From Lysobacterales bacterium CG02_land_8_20_14_3_00_62_12 (lineage in GTDB: Bacteria > Pseudomonadota > Gammaproteobacteria > Xanthomonadales > Ahniellaceae): a stretch of 6,648 bases of DNA. The notes beneath the pieces are model-generated. The model made no database searches. It was given only the letters and a program-made list of their open reading frames with translations, and was not told where the DNA came from. Positions 1 to 4,178 of this stretch are shown here, in pieces. Every line of letters begins with the position of its first letter. Position 1 is the stretch's first letter. The position numbers and the translations under genes were made by a program. The stretch spans positions 1 to 6,648 of the forward strand of contig PEUI01000039.1 in the NCBI GenBank assembly GCA_002785585.1, in the 5' to 3' direction.

Positions 1-56
1 AGAGCGTGGCACTCATAATGCCGAGGTCGGTGGTTCGAGTCCACCCATAGCCACCA
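1..56 (+). tRNA. tRNA with CAT anticodon, probably elongator tRNA-Met (5' part missing)
   Basis: The window opens inside the D-arm (AGAGC at 1-5, corresponding to tRNA positions 21-25). The anticodon stem is 7-11 paired with 19-23, with one U-G pair at its top. It encloses the loop CTCATAA at 12-18, with anticodon CAT at 14-16. A five-base variable loop follows (24-28). The T-arm is GGTGG/CCACC around TTCGAGT (29-45). The 3' acceptor strand CATAGCC (46-52), discriminator A53 and encoded CCA (54-56) complete the molecule. Elongator Met, initiator Met and the lysidine-modified tRNA-Ile2 all carry CAT. The implied acceptor start GGCTATG is close to the GGCTACG of enterobacterial elongator tRNA-Met and unlike the GGCCCC start of tRNA-Ile2. 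I therefore favour elongator Met, but the 5' half lies outside the window. Confidence 0.9.
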
Positions 57-62
57 CCAGGT

Positions 63-76
63 CAGCGTTCGCGCTG
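63..76. other. Short perfect hairpin between the tRNA and the end of the minus-strand operon
   Basis: CAGCG and CGCTG form a 5-bp stem around TTCG, starting 7 bp after the tRNA CCA end. It lies in the only space (57-101) between the convergent tRNA gene and the DUF4276 gene, so it could define the 3' ends of both transcripts. There is no T-tract on either side, so it is not a standard intrinsic terminator. The loop is closed by G-C, not the C-G of the extra-stable UUCG tetraloop. Confidence 0.35.
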
Positions 77-101
77 CCCAGCGATTGCGCACTGCTCGCG
101 G

Positions 102-662
102 CTAGCGGTCCTCGGCAACCAACCGTGTCAATCCCTGGCAAAACACTCGAAAGCTGTTGGACAGGTTTCGATCTGGACAGAGCAGCGGCCCCATGCGTTT
201 GGCGCCTTCGCGCTTCTGGTAGGTCGGTACAAAACGACGAAGTTCCTGCACCGGGCTGCCGATGGCGTCTGGATTGCGGAACTTTGCCCGGCTGCTCCGA
301 CGGGTTGCTTGGGTACACGCGAACTCCCTGCCGAATGCATCCAGGTCGCCGAGAATCCACGACTCCAATTCGCGGCAAGCAACACGGATCAGAGCGTCCG
401 GCCGTCGTGCTTGATCGCACAACGCAAGAAGATTGGACTTGATCGTTCGACAGTCGCCCGAGTCCTGGTCCCGCATCACTACAAAACGCGCGTTCCGATT
501 GCGCCAAGCGTGAAGGAACCGGACCAGCCGCTTTTCCAGATCTTGTTTGCCTTGAAAGGGAATGTAGCGCACCGACCAGTGGTCAGGAATCAGCCTGGGC
601 AGCAAGCCCTCCAGCAAATCCTGGGCCGATGGTTCCTCCAGCAGAAATACCACTTCGTTCAC
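102..662 (-). CDS. DUF4276 family protein, TOPRIM-like partner of the adjacent ATPase
   Basis: The protein has 186 residues if it starts at the GTG at 662-660. This start gives a GTGA overlap with the stop of the upstream ATPase gene, indicating translational coupling, and puts the conserved strand VVFLLEEPSA right at the N-terminus. The open frame extends to 698, but those 12 extra residues do not look conserved. AGG lies about 10 bases upstream of the GTG. The pattern fits a TOPRIM-like fold: acidic E9/E10 at the end of the first strand, an Asp pair D65/D67 in RFVVMRDQDSGDC after a hydrophobic strand, then RELESW (97-102). The tail carries Y149-K151 and NLSNSF (166-171), which I recognise from DUF4276 proteins. 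Such proteins are often encoded beside AAA_21-type ATPases. TOPRIM acidic clusters bind metal in nucleases and topoisomerases, so nuclease activity is a reasonable inference. No signal peptide or membrane segment is seen. Substrate is unknown. Confidence 0.85.
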   Translation of the reverse strand: MNEVVFLLEEPSAQDLLEGLLPRLIPDHWSVRYIPFQGKQDLEKRLVRFLHAWRNRNARFVVMRDQDSGDCRTIKSNLLALCDQARRPDALIRVACRELESWILGDLDAFGREFACTQATRRSSRAKFRNPDAIGSPVQELRRFVPTYQKREGAKRMGPLLCPDRNLSNSFRVFCQGLTRLVAEDR

Positions 663-1855
663 TTTGGGTGAACCTGTTCGAACAGTCCTTGGCTCCACAG
701 GTAACCCAACTGGTCCCCTTCGGCGACCAGTGCGGCGATCTGTTGGTCGTCCCGTCCACGTTTGATCTGGGTGTAGCCCTTTTGTTTGCTCAACCAGAAC
801 ACTTCGTCAATCTCAATGGCATTGAGGAAGTCTGGCGAATGCGTGGAGACGAACACTTGTCCGCCACGCACCGCGTAGCTCCTGAATTCTTCGGCCAGAT
901 TCCACAGCAGCGATGGGTAGAGCTGGTTTTCCGGTTCCTCGACGCACAGCAGCGGATGTGGCGCTGGATCGTAGAGCAAGACCAAATAGGCGAGCATCTT
1001 GATGGTGCCATCCGAGACGAAGCGTGCAAGGAATGGGTCTTCGAAGGCGCCGTCCTGGAACTTCAGTAGAACACGCCCTTCTTCGGTGGTCTTCGATTCG
1101 ACTTGAGTGATCCCCGGAATGCGAGATCGCAGCCGCCCCAGCAGGTCGCGAAAGATTTTCGGGTGGCGATTGTGCAGATACTCAACGACGAGTGCGAGGT
1201 TTTCGCCCTCGCGACTGAGATGTTCGGCATAGCCTGCTTCCTGTTCCGGCCGGGCGCGACTGATGTGGAAGTCCGACAGATGCCAGTTCTCGATCAACTT
1301 GCCCAGTGCCACCGCTGCCGGAAATCGTTCGAACTGCGCCAATCCCTTGATGGCAAGAATGTCTGGGCTTCGCAATACTTGATCTTCTCGGTGCAATTGC
1401 GTCGCATCGCTCACGGATTCCATTTCATTGGTTACCGCCGAGCCACTGCCGCGTCTGAAGTCAATAAAGTGCCAAGGTTGGCCGCTGCTACCGCGTCGAT
1501 ACTTCAGCACTTCGTGATCGACGTAGGCGCGGCCATCTTGCTCGTCTATCGCAATTTCGTAGGTAATCAGGCTGCTTCGACTGCGGCCGATGTCAGCGCG
1601 GATCTTCAACTCAATTTCTATCGGCCCTTGGCTGCCGCGCGAGCGCACCTCTTGAAAGCCGCGACTACCGCCCAGTCGGGCCAACGCCGCGCTGACGTTG
1701 GTCGACATGGCATCACGCAAAAACCCAAACACCGAAAACAAGGTGCTCTTGCCGGTGCCGTTGGCACCTACCAGCACACAAAAAGCGGGTATGTCTTTGA
1801 GCGTCACATCCTGAAACGCCCGAAAGTTTTTTAGCCGAATATATTCAATTTTCAT
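659..1855 (-). CDS. AAA_21/OLD-like ABC-type ATPase, upstream partner of the DUF4276 gene
   Basis: This 398-residue soluble P-loop ATPase resembles RecF, SMC and OLD heads. The N-terminus MKIEYIRLKNFRAF is the typical opening strand of the family. Walker A is GANGTGKST (30-38). The ABC signature equivalent is FVSDGT (279-284). Walker B is LLCVEEPE (302-309), with tandem acidic residues E306/E307. The switch histidine lies in STHSP (337-341, H339). Residues of roughly 60-270 form the family's variable insert. I start at ATG 1855-1853 because GGAG lies 6 bases upstream and the conserved strand begins there; an upstream in-frame codon at 1894 would add 13 unconserved residues. The stop overlaps the DUF4276 start, so the two form one operon. 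Proteins of this type drive conformational changes in DNA-related or defence effectors; the role here is inferred. Hand counts on lines 961, 1381 and 1501 gave 33, 32 and 32 GC of 60, lower than sampled lines in dprA and topA. Confidence 0.9.
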   Translation of the reverse strand: MKIEYIRLKNFRAFQDVTLKDIPAFCVLVGANGTGKSTLFSVFGFLRDAMSTNVSAALARLGGSRGFQEVRSRGSQGPIEIELKIRADIGRSRSSLITYEIAIDEQDGRAYVDHEVLKYRRGSSGQPWHFIDFRRGSGSAVTNEMESVSDATQLHREDQVLRSPDILAIKGLAQFERFPAAVALGKLIENWHLSDFHISRARPEQEAGYAEHLSREGENLALVVEYLHNRHPKIFRDLLGRLRSRIPGITQVESKTTEEGRVLLKFQDGAFEDPFLARFVSDGTIKMLAYLVLLYDPAPHPLLCVEEPENQLYPSLLWNLAEEFRSYAVRGGQVFVSTHSPDFLNAIEIDEVFWLSKQKGYTQIKRGRDDQQIAALVAEGDQLGYLWSQGLFEQVHPK

Positions 1856-1968
1856 GCTTTGCTCCGAACCCTTGAGCGACCCCTGCACGACCACCAGCCG
1901 CTGGCGCCAGCGTTATCGGGCTGCAATCTCAGCAGCGCCGCGCCCGACGCCAGATCGTAGGTGCTCAT
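1852..1968 (-). CDS. Possible small ORF (38 codons) overlapping the ATPase start
   Basis: An ATG at 1968-1966 opens a 38-residue frame beginning MSTYDLASGAALLRLQPDN. It ends in a TGA that overlaps the ATG of the ATPase gene as ATGA. GGGAG lies about 10 bases upstream of the start, a little far but usable. The overlap is what a leader peptide or a small first gene of the operon would show. Against this, the C-terminal half is rich in Arg, Trp and Ser with no recognisable fold. I recognise no family, and such a frame can occur by chance in GC-rich DNA. It could also be the degraded start of a longer gene. Confidence 0.28.
   Translation of the reverse strand: MSTYDLASGAALLRLQPDNAGASGWWSCRGRSRVRSKA
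1899..1912. repeat. Perfect 14-bp palindrome upstream of the ATPase gene
   Basis: CGCTGGCGCCAGCG equals its own reverse complement, and the symmetry stops at both ends (C1898 against T1913). It lies 44-57 bp upstream of the ATPase ATG, inside the possible small ORF. It could be an operator for a dimeric repressor or a hairpin in the operon leader. In DNA this GC-rich it may also be coincidental. Confidence 0.4.
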
Positions 1969-1978
1969 CCGTGTTCTG

Positions 1979-2043
1979 CTCCCGGTTTGCGGTGGTCGGA
2001 TGACCGCGTCGCATCGGGCGTTGAGTCTAACCGCAGCCGGGAG
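1979..2043. repeat. Imperfect inverted repeat capable of a long hairpin
   Basis: The left arm at 1979-1993 (CTCCCGGTTTGCGGT) pairs with the right arm at 2030-2043 (ACCGCAGCCGGGAG). CTCCCGG/CCGGGAG gives 7 bp, then a U-A pair with a bulge, then GCGGT/ACCGC gives 5 bp. The 36-base loop contains its own small hairpin, GGTC-GGAT-GACC at 1994-2005. It lies just upstream of the possible small ORF, so on the minus strand it may be in the leader or promoter of the ATPase operon. There is no adjacent T-tract. Confidence 0.45.
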
Positions 2044-2206
2044 TGGTAGGCAGCGGGCCGGGTCGGGTGCTGGCGACGCGGCCGTGCTGGCGAATTAGCG
2101 AGCGCGCCAAGGAATCATGGGTTCGCGCGACGACCAGCCGCTTCGGCACGGGCCGACATCCAGCGCCTGGCGCGCGGTCAGTGGTGAGCCTGATGGCTTG
2201 GCGTAC

Positions 2207-2220
2207 TGGGAAATATCCCA
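2207..2220. other. Short hairpin upstream of dprA
   Basis: TGGGA and TCCCA flank AATA, giving a 5-bp stem and a 4-base loop. It lies 16 bp before the upstream candidate dprA start at 2236 and 82 bp before the preferred one at 2302. It could affect translation initiation in the dprA leader, but a stem this short may be incidental. Confidence 0.2.
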
Positions 2221-2301
2221 GGCGATTTTCGGATTTTGCCGCTGGCGGGTGGCGGCACTGGTGTCGATACTTGGCGTTCTCTGGCAACGCGATGCACGAC
2301 T

Positions 2302-3453
2302 TTGAGCGAACTCCGAGCTTGGCTGATCTGGCTGCGTGCCCCGGGCGTTGGCCCCGCCCGATTGCGGCGGGTGCTGGCGCGTTTTGGCAGTTTGTCGGCG
2401 GCCTGGGCGGCTGGCGGCAGCGGCTGGCGCGAGTGCGAACTGCCAGCGGCGGCCGAGTCCTGGTTGCGGGCGCCCGATCTCGCCTTGATTGATCGCGATC
2501 TGCGCTGGCTGGAGGGCGCCGATCATCACCTGCTGACGCTGCAATCCGAGGATTATCCGCCGCTGCTCTCGGCGATTGCGGCGGCGCCCGCGGCCCTGTT
2601 TGTACACGGCGATCCGAACTGTTTGTGGCAGCCGCAGATCGCCATCGTCGGTAGTCGCAACGCCTCCGCTGGCGGGCTTGCCAATGCGCGCGCTTTCGCC
2701 AGCGCGCTGGTGCAGGCCGGATTGACCATCACCAGCGGCCTCGCCGAAGGCATCGATGGCGCCGCGCATCGCGCCGCATTGGACTGCGGCGGCAGCAGCG
2801 TGGCGGTGCTCGGTACCGGGGTCGATCGAATCTATCCACGTTGCCACGCGCGGTTGGCCGAGCGTTTGATTGCCAACGGTGCGCTGGTCTCCGAGTTTGC
2901 CCTGGGCACGCCTGGCCAGCCGGAGAACTTTCCGCGCCGCAATCGCATTATCTCTGGACTCAGCCTCGGCACCCTGGTGGTGGAAGCGGGTCTGCAATCG
3001 GGCTCACTGATCACCGCGCGACTGGCAGCGGAACAAGGTCGCGAAGTGTTCGCCATTCCCGGATCGATCCACAATCCATTGGCCCGCGGCTGCCACCGCT
3101 TGCTTGGACAAGGTGCCAAGCTGGTGGAATCCGCGCAGGATGTGCTGGAAGAACTTGGACCATTGGCGGCGGAGTTGGGCGCCGAGTTGCGTGCCCGCCT
3201 GCACCGCGATGACGCGGCCACCGCCACCACCAGTGGCGGCATGTCGGCAGCGCTCGCCAACCCGGAACACCGCGGATTGCTGGCCGCGCTCGGCTTTGAT
3301 CCGGTCGATTTCGATACCCTGCTGGCGCGCTCCGGGTTGACCGCGGCGCAGATCTCTTCCATGCTGACGACGCTGGAACTTGATGGCGTGGTCGCATTGC
3401 TCCCGGGCAATTGCTACCAACGCATTGGCTTTGGCGCGAACGTGGCACCTTGA
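2302..3453 (+). CDS. dprA: DNA-processing protein DprA (Smf)
   Basis: DprA binds incoming single-stranded DNA during natural transformation and loads RecA on it; it acts in the cytoplasm. With the TTG start at 2302 it has 383 residues, normal for proteobacterial DprA. An N-terminal helical segment (LRAPGVGPARLRRVLARFG, about 10-30) resembles the helix-hairpin-helix/SAM-like start. The Rossmann core shows IVGSRNAS (115-122), GLAEGIDGAAH (146-156), LGTGVDRIYP (170-179), NFPRRNRIISGLS (209-221) and SGSLITAR (233-240). A C-terminal winged-helix domain (about 323-375) ends the protein. The start is uncertain. The frame has no ATG or GTG upstream of the conserved part. TTG 2302 gives MSELRAWLIWLRAPG, matching family N-termini but lacking a Shine-Dalgarno. 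TTG 2236 adds 22 residues and has AGG about 13 bases upstream. smg follows 19 bp downstream. Line 2641-2700 has 42 GC of 60. Confidence 0.95.
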   Translation: MSELRAWLIWLRAPGVGPARLRRVLARFGSLSAAWAAGGSGWRECELPAAAESWLRAPDLALIDRDLRWLEGADHHLLTLQSEDYPPLLSAIAAAPAALFVHGDPNCLWQPQIAIVGSRNASAGGLANARAFASALVQAGLTITSGLAEGIDGAAHRAALDCGGSSVAVLGTGVDRIYPRCHARLAERLIANGALVSEFALGTPGQPENFPRRNRIISGLSLGTLVVEAGLQSGSLITARLAAEQGREVFAIPGSIHNPLARGCHRLLGQGAKLVESAQDVLEELGPLAAELGAELRARLHRDDAATATTSGGMSAALANPEHRGLLAALGFDPVDFDTLLARSGLTAAQISSMLTTLELDGVVALLPGNCYQRIGFGANVAP

Positions 3454-3472
3454 AAGTCACCCGGAACCAGCA

Positions 3473-3943
3473 ATGAAAGAGACCGTCCTCGACGTACTGG
3501 TCTACCTCTTCGAAAATTATTTTCAAGGTGCCCCCGACACCGTCCATGATCGCGAGTCTTTGCAAGCCGAGCTGATCGACGAGGGCTTCGATCCGATCCA
3601 GATCGGCAAGGCGTTCGATTGGCTACAGGTCTTGCAGCGCGAGCCCGATCCGCTGGCACGACCGCCGACCAGCGGTCCGGTGCGCTGCTACGCGGTGCAG
3701 GAACGCGAGCGCCTGGAGGTCGAGTGCATCGGTTTTCTGATGCGCCTGGAAAGCCACGGCGTGCTCGACGCGGCAAGCCGCGAGCGCGTATTGGAGCGCG
3801 CGTTTGCGCTGGAACAATCGCTGATCGATCTCGCCGATCTGAAGTGGGTGGTGTTGCTGGTACTGTTCAACGACCCTGGCCGCGAGGCCGCTTTCGTCTG
3901 GATGGAAAGCCAGCTGCTGGGCGAGCATTTGCGTCCGAACTAG
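3473..3943 (+). CDS. smg: Smg family protein (DUF494), function unknown
   Basis: The protein has 156 residues, the usual length for Smg in beta- and gammaproteobacteria. It begins MKETVLDVLVYLFENYF, the family's characteristic N-terminus. The short segment GPVRCYAVQERERLEVECIG near the middle and the helical C-terminal half ending in LKWVVLLVLFNDPGREAAF followed by WMESQLL are also typical. The ATG at 3473 is preceded by GGAA about 8 bases upstream, a weak ribosome site. It lies 19 bp after the dprA stop, so the two are almost certainly co-transcribed. The gene conventionally sits between dprA and topA. No catalytic motif, signal peptide or membrane segment is evident, and no biochemical role is established for the family to my knowledge. 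Confidence 0.95.
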   Translation: MKETVLDVLVYLFENYFQGAPDTVHDRESLQAELIDEGFDPIQIGKAFDWLQVLQREPDPLARPPTSGPVRCYAVQERERLEVECIGFLMRLESHGVLDAASRERVLERAFALEQSLIDLADLKWVVLLVLFNDPGREAAFVWMESQLLGEHLRPN

Positions 3944-4020
3944 GCGTTGCGGCGCGTTTTGCCGTCTTGCCACCTCACCGAAAACGCCACCCGATCTTGC
4001 CGCTCAACGCGCAAGTTCAC

Positions 4021-4050
4021 TTGACAGCTCAAGCCCTGCCGTACTCAACT
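4021..4050 (+). promoter_or_regulatory. Candidate topA promoter (strong -35, weak -10)
   Basis: TTGACA at 4021-4026 matches the sigma-70 -35 consensus fully. The best -10 at an acceptable distance is TCAACT at 4045-4050, 18 bp away, with only 3 of 6 matches. It lies about 130 bp upstream of the topA ATG, leaving a long leader. The poor -10 keeps confidence low. Confidence 0.25.
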
Positions 4051-4103
4051 AAAAGCCGGACCGCCGCCAGCGCCTGTGCCATGTGGATGTCGGCGACGGC
4101 GAC

Positions 4104-4131
4104 TTGGGTTGAAAAGTCACCACAAAATTAT
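4104..4131 (+). promoter_or_regulatory. Second candidate topA promoter (weak)
   Basis: TTGGGT at 4104-4109 (3 of 6 matches to -35) and AATTAT at 4126-4131 (4 of 6 matches to -10) are 16 bp apart, in the most AT-rich part of the smg-topA gap. topA genes in some bacteria have several promoters that respond to supercoiling, so two sites would be plausible. The sequence support is thin. Confidence 0.2.
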
Positions 4132-4178
4132 CCGTTTGACTAAGTGCGGGGTCGATCCACTCTGCACCGGGAAATCAT

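Larger units (their letters stand above)
1856..2301. other. Gene-poor divergent region between the ATPase operon and dprA
   Basis: About 446 bp separate the minus-strand ATPase start from the preferred dprA start. Apart from the possible small ORF (1852-1968), I see no convincing coding sequence: the open frames here resemble no family and read as shadows. It must hold the promoters of both divergent units. I find no good TTGACA/TATAAT pair for either. It does contain a perfect palindrome (1899-1912), an imperfect inverted repeat (1979-2043) and a small hairpin (2207-2220), each listed separately. No transposase remnant and no copy of the tRNA 3' end were seen. Confidence 0.6.
3944..4178. other. 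Intergenic gap between smg and topA
   Basis: The 235 bp hold no convincing gene. A perfect -35-like TTGACA lies at 4021-4026, and an AT-rich patch lies at 4110-4140. GACTT (4101-4105) and AAGTC (4114-4118) can form a weak 5-bp stem. There is no clear intrinsic terminator after smg, so read-through from dprA-smg into topA remains possible. The gap is much larger than the 19 bp between dprA and smg, which suggests topA has its own promoter here. Confidence 0.5.

Noticed and set aside
20..56. Search for a second copy of the tRNA 3' end as an attachment-site repeat
   Set aside because: No matching copy was found by eye in the rest of the window, so an integrated element bounded by tRNA repeats is not supported here.
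1103..1834. Long plus-strand open frame (243 codons) opposite the ATPase gene
   Set aside because: It is the antisense shadow of the ATPase gene, whose motifs are complete on the minus strand. Its own translation resembles no family.
1893..2142. Repeated ACCAGCCGCT at 1893-1902 and 2133-2142 as possible direct repeats of an inserted element
   Set aside because: Ten identical bases with poorly matching flanks are within chance for this composition, and no transposase or integrase lies between them.
2043..2492. Plus-strand open frame upstream of and overlapping dprA, with an ATG at 2292
   Set aside because: It runs out of frame through the conserved dprA start and shows no recognisable domain.
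2095..2997. 300-codon minus-strand open frame opposite dprA
   Set aside because: It is Arg/Gln/Ala-rich with no motifs, and lies opposite the conserved dprA core. GC-rich coding DNA often leaves such frames open.
3944..4009. Possible terminator hairpin after smg from GCGTTGCGGC (3944 on) and GCCGCTCAACGC (from 3998)
   Set aside because: The arms pair imperfectly over a loop of more than 40 bases, with no T-tract, so it is not a credible intrinsic terminator.
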